From: Streptomyces bungoensis
GTDB taxonomy: Bacteria; Actinomycetota; Actinomycetes; Streptomycetales; Streptomycetaceae
Assembly (NCBI RefSeq): GCF_001514215.1
Contig: NZ_KQ948859.1
Span: forward strand, 68,165 to 132,164
Length of the DNA: 64,000 nt
Direction of reading: 5' to 3'
The notes below the pieces were generated by a model. The model was not told where the DNA came from. It did not search any database and saw only the letters and a list, made by a program, of their open reading frames with translations. The stretch's first letter is position 1. Each line of letters starts with the position of its first letter. Below are positions 25,515 to 34,468 of the stretch, piece by piece. Position numbers and translations under genes: made by a program.

Positions 25515-25525
25515 GGAGGGGAACC

Positions 25526-27457
25526 GTGTTCGACACAGTGCTGGTCGCCAACAGGGGCGAGATCGCCGTTCGCGTCATCCGTACGCTCCGCTCGCTGGGC
25601 GTCCGCTCGGTGGCGGTCTTCTCCGACGCCGACGCCGACGCGCGGCACGTGCGCGAGGCCGACACGGCCGTGCGGATCGGCCCGGCGCCGGCCGCCGCGA
25701 GCTATCTGTCCGTCGAGCGGCTGCTGGAGGCGGCCGCCCGCAGCGGCGCGCAGGCCGTCCATCCCGGGTACGGCTTCCTCGCCGAGAACGCGGGCTTCGC
25801 GCGCGCCTGCGAGGAGGCGGGGCTGGTCTTCATCGGCCCGCCGGCGGACGCGATCGCGCTCATGGGCGACAAGATCCGCGCCAAGGAGACGGTGCAGGCG
25901 GCCGGGGTGCCGGTCGTGCCGGGCTCCAGCGGCAGCGGGCTTTCGGACGCCGAACTCGCCGGTGCCGCACGGGAGATCGGCATGCCCGTGCTGCTCAAGC
26001 CGTCGGCGGGCGGTGGCGGCAAGGGCATGCGGCTCGTGCGCGACGTCGCGGCGCTGGAGGAGGAGATCGCGGCCGCCCGCCGCGAGGCCCGTGCCTCCTT
26101 CGGCGACGACACGCTGCTGGTGGAGCGGTGGATCGACCGCCCCCGGCACATCGAGATCCAGGTGCTGGCGGACGGCCACGGCAACGTGGTGCACCTCGGC
26201 GAGCGCGAGTGCTCCCTGCAGCGGCGCCACCAGAAGGTGATCGAGGAGGCGCCGAGCGTCCTCCTCGACGAGGCCACGCGCGCGTCGATGGGCGAGGCTG
26301 CCGTGCAGGCGGCCCGCTCCTGCGGCTACCGGGGCGCGGGCACGGTGGAGTTCATCGTGCCGGGCGGGGACCCGTCGTCGTACTACTTCATGGAGATGAA
26401 CACCCGCCTCCAGGTGGAGCACCCGGTCACCGAACTCGTCACCGGGCTCGACCTGGTGGAGTGGCAGCTGCGCGTCGCGGCCGGGGAGCGGCTGGGCTTC
26501 GCCCAGGAGGACGTGTCGCTCACCGGGCACGCGGTGGAGGCGCGCGTCTGCGCGGAGGACCCCGCGCGCGGCTTCCTGCCCTCCGGCGGCACGGTCCTGA
26601 AGCTCCACGAACCCCAGGGCGACGGCGTGCGCACCGACTCCGGGCTCAGCGAGGGCACCGAAGTGGGCAGCCTGTACGACCCGATGCTGTCCAAGGTGAT
26701 CGCGTACGGCCCCGACCGCGCGACGGCGCTGCGCCGGCTCCGGGCGGCCCTGGCGGAGACGGTCACGCTGGGCGTGCAGACCAACGCCGGGTTCCTGCGG
26801 CGGCTGCTGGCCCATCCGGCCGTCGTCCGGGGCGACCTGGACACCGGCCTGGTGGAGCGGGAGGTGGACGGTCTGGTCTCCACCGACGTGCCCGAGGAGG
26901 TGTACGAGGCGGCGGCGGCCGTACGGCTGGAGGCGCTGCGGCCGCGCTCCGGGGGCTGGACGGACCCGTTCTCGGTGCCGAGCGGCTGGCGGCTGGGCGG
27001 CACCCCGAAGCCGCCCGCGTTCCCGCTGCGCGTGCAGGAACCGGTGACGTACACCCCGCGCGGCACCCACGCCGTCACCGGCGACCGGGTCCGCGTCACC
27101 CTGGACGGCGTCACGCACACCTTCCACCGGGCCGGCGACTGGATCGGCCGGGACGGCGACGCCTGGCAGGTGCGCGACCACGACCCGGTCGCCGCGTCGC
27201 TGAACCGCGCGGCCCACGCGGGCGCCGACTCCCTGACGGCGCCCATGCCCGGCACGGTGACGGTGGTCAAGGTGGCCGTCGGCGACGAGGTGGCCGCCGG
27301 CCAGAGCCTGCTGGTGGTGGAGGCGATGAAGATGGAGCACGTCGTCTCCGCCCCGCACGCCGGCACGGTCGCCGAACTGGACGTGACCCCGGGCACGACG
27401 GTCGCCATGGACCAGGTGCTGGCCGTCATCACCCCGGCCGAGGAGGTGGCCCCGTGA
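25526..27457 (+). CDS. accA1: methylcrotonyl-CoA carboxylase alpha subunit (biotin carboxylase plus biotin carrier)
   Basis: 643 residues. Biotin carboxylase domain about 1-450 with the ATP-grasp loop PSAGGGGKGMRLV and active-site segment ERECSLQRRHQKVIEEAPS, then a linker, then a C-terminal biotinyl domain with VVEAMKMEH (the Lys carries biotin). Start GTG 25526 has a strong GAGGAGGGG site and a short spacer from accD1. The stop overlaps the HMG-CoA lyase start (GTGA), so translation is coupled. Together with accD1 it forms the ATP-dependent 3-methylcrotonyl-CoA carboxylase. Confidence 0.88.
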   Translation: MFDTVLVANRGEIAVRVIRTLRSLGVRSVAVFSDADADARHVREADTAVRIGPAPAAASYLSVERLLEAAARSGAQAVHPGYGFLAENAGFARACEEAGLVFIGPPADAIALMGDKIRAKETVQAAGVPVVPGSSGSGLSDAELAGAAREIGMPVLLKPSAGGGGKGMRLVRDVAALEEEIAAARREARASFGDDTLLVERWIDRPRHIEIQVLADGHGNVVHLGERECSLQRRHQKVIEEAPSVLLDEATRASMGEAAVQAARSCGYRGAGTVEFIVPGGDPSSYYFMEMNTRLQVEHPVTELVTGLDLVEWQLRVAAGERLGFAQEDVSLTGHAVEARVCAEDPARGFLPSGGTVLKLHEPQGDGVRTDSGLSEGTEVGSLYDPMLSKVIAYGPDRATALRRLRAALAETVTLGVQTNAGFLRRLLAHPAVVRGDLDTGLVEREVDGLVSTDVPEEVYEAAAAVRLEALRPRSGGWTDPFSVPSGWRLGGTPKPPAFPLRVQEPVTYTPRGTHAVTGDRVRVTLDGVTHTFHRAGDWIGRDGDAWQVRDHDPVAASLNRAAHAGADSLTAPMPGTVTVVKVAVGDEVAAGQSLLVVEAMKMEHVVSAPHAGTVAELDVTPGTTVAMDQVLAVITPAEEVAP

Positions 27458-28398
27458 CCGCGGACGCCCTGCCCATGGTGGTGCCGGACTCGGGTCTGCC
27501 CGCGCGAGTGCGGATCCACGAGGTCGGCGCGCGCGACGGGCTGCAGAACGAGCAGCGGGCCGTGCCCACGCCGGTCAAGGCGGAGTTCGTCCGCCGCCTG
27601 GCCGAGGCCGGCCTGACCACCATCGAGGCGACGAGCTTCGTGCACCCCAAGTGGGTGCCCCAACTGGCGGACGCCGAGCAGCTGTTCCCGCAGCTGGCCG
27701 GCCTGGGGAACATCGACCTGCCGGTGCTGGTGCCGAACCAGCGGGGCCTGGAGCGGGCCCTCGCCCTGGGCGCCCGCCGCATCGCGGTGTTCGCCAGCGC
27801 CACGGAGTCCTTCGCCAAGGCCAACCTCAACCGCGGCCTGGACGAGTCGCTGGCGGTGTTCGAGCCGGTGGTGCGGCAGGCGAAGGACGCGGGCGTGCAC
27901 GTGCGCGGATACGTCTCGATGTGCTTCGGCGACCCCTGGGAGGGAGCGGTCCCGCTCCGCCAGGTGGCCCGGGTCTGCACGGCGCTGCGGGACATGGGCT
28001 GCGACGAGCTGAGCCTCGGCGACACCATCGGCGTCGCCACCCCGGGACATGTGCGCGAGCTCCTCGCCCTGCTGAACGAGGAGGGCGTGCCGACGCACGA
28101 GATCGGCGTGCACTTCCACGACACCTACGGCCAGGCGCTCGCCAACACCCTGGCCGCGCTGCAGCACGGTGTCACCACGGTGGACGCGTCCGCGGGCGGC
28201 CTCGGCGGCTGCCCGTACGCCAAGTCCGCCACCGGCAACCTCGCCACCGAGGACCTCGTCTGGATGCTGCACGGCCTCGGCATCGAGACCGGGGTCGACC
28301 TCGGCCGTCTGACCGCCACGAGCGTGTGGATGGCCGAACAGCTGGGCCGGCCCAGCCCGTCCCGCACCGTCCGCGCTCTCTCCCACAAGGACCAGTGA
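27454..28398 (+). CDS. hmgL: hydroxymethylglutaryl-CoA lyase
   Basis: 314 residues, TIM-barrel lyase of the HMGL family that splits HMG-CoA to acetyl-CoA and acetoacetate, the last step of leucine breakdown. It contains EVGARDGLQNEQ (substrate and metal Asp), the VHFHDTYGQALAN metal-His segment, and GGLGGCPYAKSATGN (by parts) with the catalytic Cys of the family signature. GTG 27454 overlaps accA1 by 4 bases. The downstream dehydrogenase starts at or within 6 bases of its stop. Confidence 0.9.
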   Translation: MTADALPMVVPDSGLPARVRIHEVGARDGLQNEQRAVPTPVKAEFVRRLAEAGLTTIEATSFVHPKWVPQLADAEQLFPQLAGLGNIDLPVLVPNQRGLERALALGARRIAVFASATESFAKANLNRGLDESLAVFEPVVRQAKDAGVHVRGYVSMCFGDPWEGAVPLRQVARVCTALRDMGCDELSLGDTIGVATPGHVRELLALLNEEGVPTHEIGVHFHDTYGQALANTLAALQHGVTTVDASAGGLGGCPYAKSATGNLATEDLVWMLHGLGIETGVDLGRLTATSVWMAEQLGRPSPSRTVRALSHKDQ

Positions 28399-28403
28399 TC
28401 AGC

Positions 28404-29564
28404 ATGGACCACCGCCTCAGCCCCGAGCTGGAGGAACTCCGCCGCACGGTGGAGGAGTTCGCGCACGACGTCGTGGCGCCGAAGATCGGCGACTTCTACG
28501 AGCGGCACGAGTTCCCGTACGAGATCGTCCGCGAGATGGGCCGCATGGGCCTGTTCGGGCTGCCGTTCCCGGAGGAGTACGGCGGCATGGGCGGCGACTA
28601 CCTGGCCCTGGGCATCGCCCTGGAGGAACTGGCCAGGGTGGACTCCTCGGTGGCCATCACCCTGGAGGCGGGGGTGTCGCTGGGCGCGATGCCGGTCCAC
28701 CTCTTCGGGACTCAGGAGCAGAAGCGCGAGTGGCTGCCCCGGCTCTGCTCCGGCGAGATCCTCGGCGCGTTCGGCCTGACGGAGCCGGACGGCGGCAGCG
28801 ACGCGGGGGCGACCCGGACGACGGCCCGCCTGGACCCGGACACGAACGAGTGGGTGATCAACGGCAGCAAGTGCTTCATCACCAACTCGGGCACGGACAT
28901 CACGGGTCTGGTGACGGTGACCGCCGTGACCGGCCGCAAGCCGGACGGCAGGCCGCTGATCTCGGCGATCATCGTCCCGTCCGGCACACCCGGCTTCACG
29001 GTGGCCGCGCCCTACTCCAAGGTCGGCTGGAACGCCTCCGACACCCGCGAGCTGTCCTTCGCCGACGTCCGCGTGCCGGCCGCCAACCTGCTCGGCGAGG
29101 AGGGCCGGGGCTACGCCCAGTTCCTGCGCATCCTGGACGAGGGCCGCATCGCCATCGCCGCCCTGGCCACCGGTCTGGCGCAGGGCTGTGTGGACGAGTC
29201 GGTGAAGTACGCGAAGGAGCGGCACGCCTTCGGCAGGCCGATCGGCGCCAACCAGGCCATCCAGTTCAAGATCGCCGACATGGAGATGAAGGCGCACACC
29301 GCCCGGCTGGCCTGGCGTGACGCCGCCTTCCGGCTGGTGGCCGGCGAGCCCTTCAAGAAGGAGGCGGCGATGGCCAAGCTGTACTCCTCCACCGTCGCCG
29401 TCGACAACGCCCGCGACGCCACCCAGGTCCACGGCGGCTACGGCTTCATGAACGAGTATCCGGTGGCCCGCATGTGGCGCGACTCCAAGATCCTGGAGAT
29501 CGGCGAGGGCACGAGCGAGGTCCAGCGCATGCTGATCGCAAGGGAGTTGGGCCTGACGGGCTGA
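28404..29564 (+). CDS. acdH: acyl-CoA dehydrogenase, probable isovaleryl-CoA dehydrogenase
   Basis: 386 residues with all acyl-CoA dehydrogenase domains: FGLTEPDGGSDAGATRT, CFITNSGTDITG, RHAFGRPIGANQAIQFKIADM (by parts) and VHGGYGFMNEYPVARMWRDSK. As last gene of the accD1-accA1-hmgL operon it most likely oxidises isovaleryl-CoA to 3-methylcrotonyl-CoA. ATG 28404 is chosen; an in-frame GTG at 28395 would overlap hmgL by 4 bases as in the previous junction and cannot be excluded. The 3-methylglutaconyl-CoA hydratase needed between MCC and HMG-CoA lyase is not in this operon. Confidence 0.88.
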   Translation: MDHRLSPELEELRRTVEEFAHDVVAPKIGDFYERHEFPYEIVREMGRMGLFGLPFPEEYGGMGGDYLALGIALEELARVDSSVAITLEAGVSLGAMPVHLFGTQEQKREWLPRLCSGEILGAFGLTEPDGGSDAGATRTTARLDPDTNEWVINGSKCFITNSGTDITGLVTVTAVTGRKPDGRPLISAIIVPSGTPGFTVAAPYSKVGWNASDTRELSFADVRVPAANLLGEEGRGYAQFLRILDEGRIAIAALATGLAQGCVDESVKYAKERHAFGRPIGANQAIQFKIADMEMKAHTARLAWRDAAFRLVAGEPFKKEAAMAKLYSSTVAVDNARDATQVHGGYGFMNEYPVARMWRDSKILEIGEGTSEVQRMLIARELGLTG

Positions 29565-29605
29565 CGCGAGCACGGCGGGTGCGAGGCGCCCCCCTGGACA
29601 GCAAG

Positions 29606-29624
29606 TGAGGTTAGGCTAACCTAT
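29606..29624. promoter_or_regulatory. iron box (DtxR/DmdR-type) before desE
   Basis: TGAGGTTAGGCTAACCTAT is a 19-bp palindrome close to the known iron box TTAGGTTAGGCTAACCTAA. It lies 46 bases before desE, so iron-loaded DmdR should repress the gene. Confidence 0.85.
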
Positions 29625-29669
29625 CTTCGATGTTGTCCGGCGGGCGCCTCGCCCTGGTCGAAAGCAGTC

Positions 29670-30722
29670 ATGCCCATGTCCCATGCCCGTGCCCTCCCCC
29701 TCACTCGCCGCGGACTGCTCGCCGCGGGCGGCACCCTAGGACTCGGTGCCGCGCTCGCCGCCTGCGGGGGCGGCCAGGGCGAAGACAGCGGCTCCGGCAA
29801 GGGGACGACGGCCGGCAGGTCCGGCCCCTGGTCGTTCACCGACGACCGCGGCACGACCGTGAAGCTCGACAAGGTCCCGGCGAACATCGTCGCCTTCACC
29901 GGCGTCGGCGCCGCGCTGTACGACTACGGCGTCCAGGTGAAGGGCGTGTTCGGCCCGACGCGGACCAAGGACGGCAGGGCCGACGTCCAGGCCGGCGACA
30001 TGGACGTCAGCAAGGTGACGGTCCTCGGCAACTCCTGGGGCCAGTTCAGCATCGAGAAGTACGCGGCCCTCGCGCCGGACGTGCTCATCTCCACGATGTT
30101 CGACTCCGCCGGCACCCTCTGGTACGTCCCCGACGAGTCGAAGAAGAAGATCGCCCAGCTGGCCCCCTCCGTCGCTATCTCCGTCTACGACCGTCAGCTC
30201 ACCCGGCCGCTGCAGCGCGTGTGGGAGCTGGCCGGGTCGCTCGGCGCGGACATGAAGGCGGCCGAGGTCACCGCCGCGAAGAAGCGGTTCGAGGAGGCCT
30301 CCGCCCGGCTGCGCGCCGCCGCGAAGGCCAAGCCCGGACTCAAGGTGCTGGCCGGCAGCGCGAGCGACCAGCTCTTCTACGTCTCCGGCACGAACCTCTC
30401 CGTCGACCTGGAGTACTTCAAGGCCCTCGGCGTGGACTTCGTGGAGCCGCCGGAGAGCGCGAAGAAGCAGGGGGGCGGCTGGTACGAGTCGCTGAGCTGG
30501 GAGAACGTCGACAAGTACCCGGCCGACATCATCATGATGGACGACCGGACCTCGGCGCTCCAGCCCGCCGACATCACCAAGGCGACGTGGCGGCGGCTGC
30601 CGGCGGTGAAGGCGGGGCAGGTCATCGCGCGGTCGCCGGAACCGATTCTCTCCTACGGGAAGTGCGTGCCGTTGCTGACCGGGCTCGCCGAGGCCTTGGA
30701 GAAGGCGAAGAAGGTTCGTTAG
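29670..30722 (+). CDS. desE: ferrioxamine-binding lipoprotein of a siderophore ABC importer
   Basis: 350 residues. It captures ferric desferrioxamine outside the membrane and passes it to an ABC permease encoded elsewhere. The N-terminus combines a twin-arginine motif (LTRRGLLAAGG) with a lipobox (LAAC), so it is probably a Tat-exported lipoprotein. The mature part is a two-lobed periplasmic-binding fold of the FepB/FhuD type (VAFTGVGAALYDYGV, LAPDVLISTMFD, YPADIIMMDDRT). ATG 29670 and ATG 29676 are both possible; neither has a strong ribosome site. The iron box just upstream and the des genes downstream agree with the role. Confidence 0.88.
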   Translation: MPMSHARALPLTRRGLLAAGGTLGLGAALAACGGGQGEDSGSGKGTTAGRSGPWSFTDDRGTTVKLDKVPANIVAFTGVGAALYDYGVQVKGVFGPTRTKDGRADVQAGDMDVSKVTVLGNSWGQFSIEKYAALAPDVLISTMFDSAGTLWYVPDESKKKIAQLAPSVAISVYDRQLTRPLQRVWELAGSLGADMKAAEVTAAKKRFEEASARLRAAAKAKPGLKVLAGSASDQLFYVSGTNLSVDLEYFKALGVDFVEPPESAKKQGGGWYESLSWENVDKYPADIIMMDDRTSALQPADITKATWRRLPAVKAGQVIARSPEPILSYGKCVPLLTGLAEALEKAKKVR

Positions 30723-30753
30723 ACGCCTGTTCCGGGGGCGGTTCTGCGTCTCG

Positions 30754-30828
30754 GGCGGTCGCGGGTCGGCGTGGCTTGTCGCGCCCACGCGGCGGAGCCG
30801 CATAGCGACACAGCCCCGCGCCCCTGGG
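30754..30828. repeat. dispersed Streptomyces-type intergenic repeat between desE and desF
   Basis: The GC-rich stretch with TGTCGC (30777-30782) and GCGACA (30805-30810) as outer stem and CGGC/GCCG inside resembles, from memory, a short repeat found between genes in many Streptomyces genomes. It could attenuate read-through from desE. Copy number cannot be tested here. Confidence 0.45.
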
Positions 30829-30863
30829 CAGCTCCGGTTTCCCCCTCATCATCAGGAGCCCTC

Positions 30864-31682
30864 ATGACCACGGCCGTGGCCGCCCCCTTTCGGTTCTTTT
30901 CCCTGCACGTCGTGCGGGTCGGGCGGCTGGGGCCGTCTCTCGTCCGGGTGACCTTCGGCGGGGCCGATCTGGGCGCGTTGCAGTCGCTCGGGCGGGACCA
31001 GTCGCTGTCGCTGTTCCTGCCGCAGCCGGGGCGGAAGGAGCCCGTCGTCCCACTGGACCTGGGCGACAGCTGGTGGCAGGCGTGGCGGGAACTGCCCGAG
31101 GACGTGCGGGCGGTGATGCGGTCGTACACGCTCCGGGCCGTCCGCCGCGACCCCGACGAGATCGACATCGACTTCGCGCTGCACGGCGTCGGGCCCGCCT
31201 CGCGGTGGGCCTCCCGGGCCGCCGCCGGTGACCGGGTGCTGGTACTCGGCCCCGCGATCGCCGACAACCGGGCCGTCCGCTTCCGCCCGCCCGAGGACAC
31301 CGACCTGGTCGTGCTGTGGGGCGACGAGACCGCCGTACCGGCCGCGTCGGCCGTCCTGGAGTCCCTGCCGGCCGGCACCCGCGTCCGCGCCTGGCTGGAG
31401 GTGCCGCACGCCGGGGACATCCAGGACATCGCCACGGAAGCCGACGCGGAGATCGACTGGCTCGTGCGGCACGCCGGGTCCCCCACGGCCGTCGACGCCG
31501 TACGGGCCGCGCGGCTCCCGCTCGGCGAGCGGCCGTACGTGTGGCTCGCCGGGGAGTCGGGGCACGTGAGGGCGCTGCGGCGGTACTTCGTCGCGGAGCG
31601 CGGGGTCGACCGGCGGCGGGTGACCTTCGTCGGCTACTGGCGGCGGGGCATGACGGAGGAACAGTTCCGGGCCGCGGACTGA
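30864..31682 (+). CDS. desF: siderophore-interacting protein, ferric-siderophore reductase
   Basis: 272 residues of the SIP/ViuB family: N-terminal FAD-binding beta-barrel with RSYTLRAVRRDPDEIDIDF and HGVGPASRWA, and C-terminal NAD(P)H/SIP domain (ETAVPAASAVLESLPAG, VWLAGESGHVRALRRY). It would release iron from ferrioxamine in the cytoplasm by reduction. ATG 30864 follows AGGAG. No iron box was found directly before it, so iron control would have to come from desE read-through across the repeat. It ends just before the desA iron box. Confidence 0.86.
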   Translation: MTTAVAAPFRFFSLHVVRVGRLGPSLVRVTFGGADLGALQSLGRDQSLSLFLPQPGRKEPVVPLDLGDSWWQAWRELPEDVRAVMRSYTLRAVRRDPDEIDIDFALHGVGPASRWASRAAAGDRVLVLGPAIADNRAVRFRPPEDTDLVVLWGDETAVPAASAVLESLPAGTRVRAWLEVPHAGDIQDIATEADAEIDWLVRHAGSPTAVDAVRAARLPLGERPYVWLAGESGHVRALRRYFVAERGVDRRRVTFVGYWRRGMTEEQFRAAD

Positions 31683-31693
31683 GAGTTAATAAG

Positions 31694-31712
31694 TTAGGTT
31701 AGCCTTACCTAA
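31694..31712. promoter_or_regulatory. iron box (DtxR/DmdR-type) before desA
   Basis: TTAGGTTAGCCTTACCTAA, a near-perfect 19-bp iron box 41 bases before desA. It should make desABCD iron-repressed. Confidence 0.9.
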
Positions 31713-31752
31713 GTTGATCCCCGTTCGGTCAGCCCCCTCGGAGGACCCCCAC

Positions 31753-33195
31753 ATGCGCTCGCACCTGCTCAATGGCCTCACCGCGGAGCACTACCGCCGC
31801 TCCGTGACCGAAGGAGTCGAGCGGGTGGCGGCCAGGCTCGCCACCACCGACCGTCCGTTCACCGGCGTCACGGCCGCCGCCCTCGCCCCCCGCGTCGACG
31901 CCGTCGACCTCGACCGGCCCCTCGGCGACACCGCCGCCGCCCTGGACGAGCTGGAGGACGTCTACCTCCGGGACGCGGTCTACTTCCACCACCCCCGCTA
32001 CCTCGCCCACCTCAACTGCCCGGTGGTCATCCCGGCGGTGCTCGGCGAGGCCGTGCTCTGCGCCGTCAACTCCTCCCTGGACACCTGGGACCAGTCGGCG
32101 GGCGGCACCCTCATCGAGCGCCGGCTCGTCGAGTGGACCGCCCGGCGGATCGGCCTCGGGCCCGCCGCCGACGGCGTGTTCACCTCCGGTGGCACGCAGT
32201 CCAACCTCCAGGCGCTGCTGCTCGCCCGCGAGGAGGCCAAGACCGGCGACCTCGCCCGGCTGCGGATCCTCGTCTCCGAGGCCGGCCACTTCAGCGTCCG
32301 CAAGTCGGCCAAGCTGCTCGGACTGGGCCCGGACTCCGTCGTGAGCGTCCCCGTCGACCACGAGCGGCGGATGCGGACCGCCGCCCTCGCCCGCGAGCTG
32401 GAGCGCTGCGCGCGGGACGGCCTGGTCCCGATGGCCGTGGTCGCCACCGCCGGTACCACCGACTTCGGCTCCATCGACCCGCTGCCGGAGATCGCCGGGC
32501 TGTGCGACCGGTACGGGGTGTGGCTGCACGTGGACGCGGCCTACGGCTGCGGGCTGCTGGTCTCCCCCACGCGCCGCGCCCTGCTGGACGGCATCGAGCG
32601 GGCCGACTCGGTCACCGTCGACTACCACAAGTCCTTCTTCCAGCCGGTGAGTTGCTCCGCCGTGCTGGTCCGGGACGCGGCCACGCTGCGGCACGCCACC
32701 TACCACGCGGACTACCTCAACCCGCGCCGCATGGTCGAGGAGCGCATCCCCAACCAGGTCGACAAGTCCCTGCAGACGACCCGGCGGTTCGACGCCCTGA
32801 AACTGTGGCTGACGCTGCGCACGATGGGCGCCGACGGGATCGGGCAGCTCTTCGACGAGGTCTGCGGCCTGGCCCGGGAGGCCTGGCGGATGCTCGCCGC
32901 CGACCCGCGCTTCGAGGTGGTCGTCGCGCCCGCCCTGTCCACCCTCGTCTTCCGCCACGTCCCGGCGGCCGCCACCGACCCGGTCGAGACCGACCGCGCC
33001 AACCTCCATGCCCGCAAGGCCCTGTTCGCCTCCGGTGACGCCGTGGTCGCGGGCACCACGGTGGGCGGCCGCCACTACCTGAAGTTCACCCTGCTCAACC
33101 CCGAGACGACACCGGACGACATCGCCGCCGTCCTCGACCTGATCGCCGGCCACGCCGAGCAGTACCTGGGGGCATCCCTTGACCGCGCCTGCTGA
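31753..33195 (+). CDS. desA: lysine decarboxylase of desferrioxamine biosynthesis
   Basis: 480 residues, PLP-dependent group II decarboxylase converting lysine to cadaverine, the first step of desferrioxamine synthesis. The PLP lysine is in VDYHKSFFQPV, with TSGGTQSNLQALL and HVDAAYGCGLL as cofactor-binding segments. ATG 31753 follows GGAGGA; a longer frame from 31714 starts next to the iron box and is rejected. First gene of desABCD. Its last 17 bases overlap the desB start. Confidence 0.93.
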   Translation: MRSHLLNGLTAEHYRRSVTEGVERVAARLATTDRPFTGVTAAALAPRVDAVDLDRPLGDTAAALDELEDVYLRDAVYFHHPRYLAHLNCPVVIPAVLGEAVLCAVNSSLDTWDQSAGGTLIERRLVEWTARRIGLGPAADGVFTSGGTQSNLQALLLAREEAKTGDLARLRILVSEAGHFSVRKSAKLLGLGPDSVVSVPVDHERRMRTAALARELERCARDGLVPMAVVATAGTTDFGSIDPLPEIAGLCDRYGVWLHVDAAYGCGLLVSPTRRALLDGIERADSVTVDYHKSFFQPVSCSAVLVRDAATLRHATYHADYLNPRRMVEERIPNQVDKSLQTTRRFDALKLWLTLRTMGADGIGQLFDEVCGLAREAWRMLAADPRFEVVVAPALSTLVFRHVPAAATDPVETDRANLHARKALFASGDAVVAGTTVGGRHYLKFTLLNPETTPDDIAAVLDLIAGHAEQYLGASLDRAC

Positions 33196-34468
33196 GACCG
33201 CGCCCGCCGGGGCCGGCCGCGTGCACGACGTCGTGGGCATCGGGCTCGGCCCGTTCAACCTCGGCCTCGCCTGCCTGACCGAGCCGATCGCCGAACTGGA
33301 CTGCGTCTTCCTGGACTCCAAGCCCGGCTTCGAGTGGCACGCCGGCATGTTCCTCGACGGCGCCCACCTCCAGACCCCGTTCCTGTCCGACCTGGTCACC
33401 CTGGCGGACCCGACCTCGCCGTACTCGTTCCTCGCCTACCTGAAGGAGCGGGGCCGGCTGTACTCGTTCTACATCCGCGAGAACTTCTACCCGCTGCGCG
33501 CCGAGTACGACGCCTACTGCCGCTGGGCGGCCGGGAAGCTGAGCAGTGTCCGGTTCTCCACGACCGTCACCGAGGTGACGTACGAGGACGGGCTGTACGC
33601 CGTGCGCACCGGGTCCGGCGACACCTACCGCGGCCGGCACCTGGTCCTCGGCACGGGCACGGTGCCCTTCGTCCCGCCCGCCTGCCGGGGACTCGGTGAC
33701 GACGTCGTGCACAGCTCCCGGTACCTGCACCGCAAGGCCGAGCTGCAGGCCAGGGAGTCCATCACGATCGTCGGCAGCGGCCAGAGCGCCGCCGAGATCT
33801 ACCACGAGCTGCTCGGCGAGATCGACGTCCACGGCTACCGGCTCAACTGGGTCACCCGCTCACCGCGGTTCTACCCGCTGGAGTACACCAAGCTGACCCT
33901 GGAGATGACCTCCCCCGACTACGTCGACTACTTCCACGCGCTCGACGAGGAGACCCGCTACCGGCTGGAGAAGCAGCAGAAGGGCCTGTTCAAGGGCATC
34001 AACGCCGATCTCATCGACTCGATCTTCGACCTGCTCTACGAGAAGAGCCTCGCGGGGCCGGTGCCGACCCGGCTGCTCACCAACTCCAGCCTCACCGGAG
34101 CCCGTCACGAGGACGGCGGCTACACCCTCGGCTTCCACCAGGACGAGCAGGGCAAGGACTTCGAGATCCGCACCGAGGGCCTGCTGCTGGCCACCGGCTA
34201 CCACTACGAGCCCCCGGCCTTCCTCGACCCGGTCCGGGACCGGCTGCGCTTCGACGGCCACGGCCGCTTCGACGTCGCCCGCAACTACTCCATCGACGTC
34301 ACCGGCCGGGGCGTCTTCCTGCAGAACGCCGGCGTCCACACCCACAGCGTCACCAGCCCCGACCTCGGCATGGGCGCGTACCGCAACGCGTACATCGTCC
34401 GCGAGCTGCTCGGCACCGAGTACTACCCGGTCGAGAAGACGATCACCTTCCAGGAGTTCGCCGCATGA
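33179..34468 (+). CDS. desB: cadaverine N-monooxygenase
   Basis: 429 residues, FAD/NADPH-dependent N-hydroxylase of the lysine/ornithine monooxygenase family that makes N-hydroxycadaverine. Binding motifs: GIGLGPFNLGLA (FAD), TIVGSGQSAAEI (NADPH) and the C-terminal LLATGYHYEPP. The start is a TTG at 33179 inside the end of desA, with GGGGG upstream; no in-frame ATG or GTG precedes the FAD motif, so the TTG is needed. Its stop overlaps desC by ATGA. Confidence 0.93.
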   Translation: MTAPAETAPAGAGRVHDVVGIGLGPFNLGLACLTEPIAELDCVFLDSKPGFEWHAGMFLDGAHLQTPFLSDLVTLADPTSPYSFLAYLKERGRLYSFYIRENFYPLRAEYDAYCRWAAGKLSSVRFSTTVTEVTYEDGLYAVRTGSGDTYRGRHLVLGTGTVPFVPPACRGLGDDVVHSSRYLHRKAELQARESITIVGSGQSAAEIYHELLGEIDVHGYRLNWVTRSPRFYPLEYTKLTLEMTSPDYVDYFHALDEETRYRLEKQQKGLFKGINADLIDSIFDLLYEKSLAGPVPTRLLTNSSLTGARHEDGGYTLGFHQDEQGKDFEIRTEGLLLATGYHYEPPAFLDPVRDRLRFDGHGRFDVARNYSIDVTGRGVFLQNAGVHTHSVTSPDLGMGAYRNAYIVRELLGTEYYPVEKTITFQEFAA

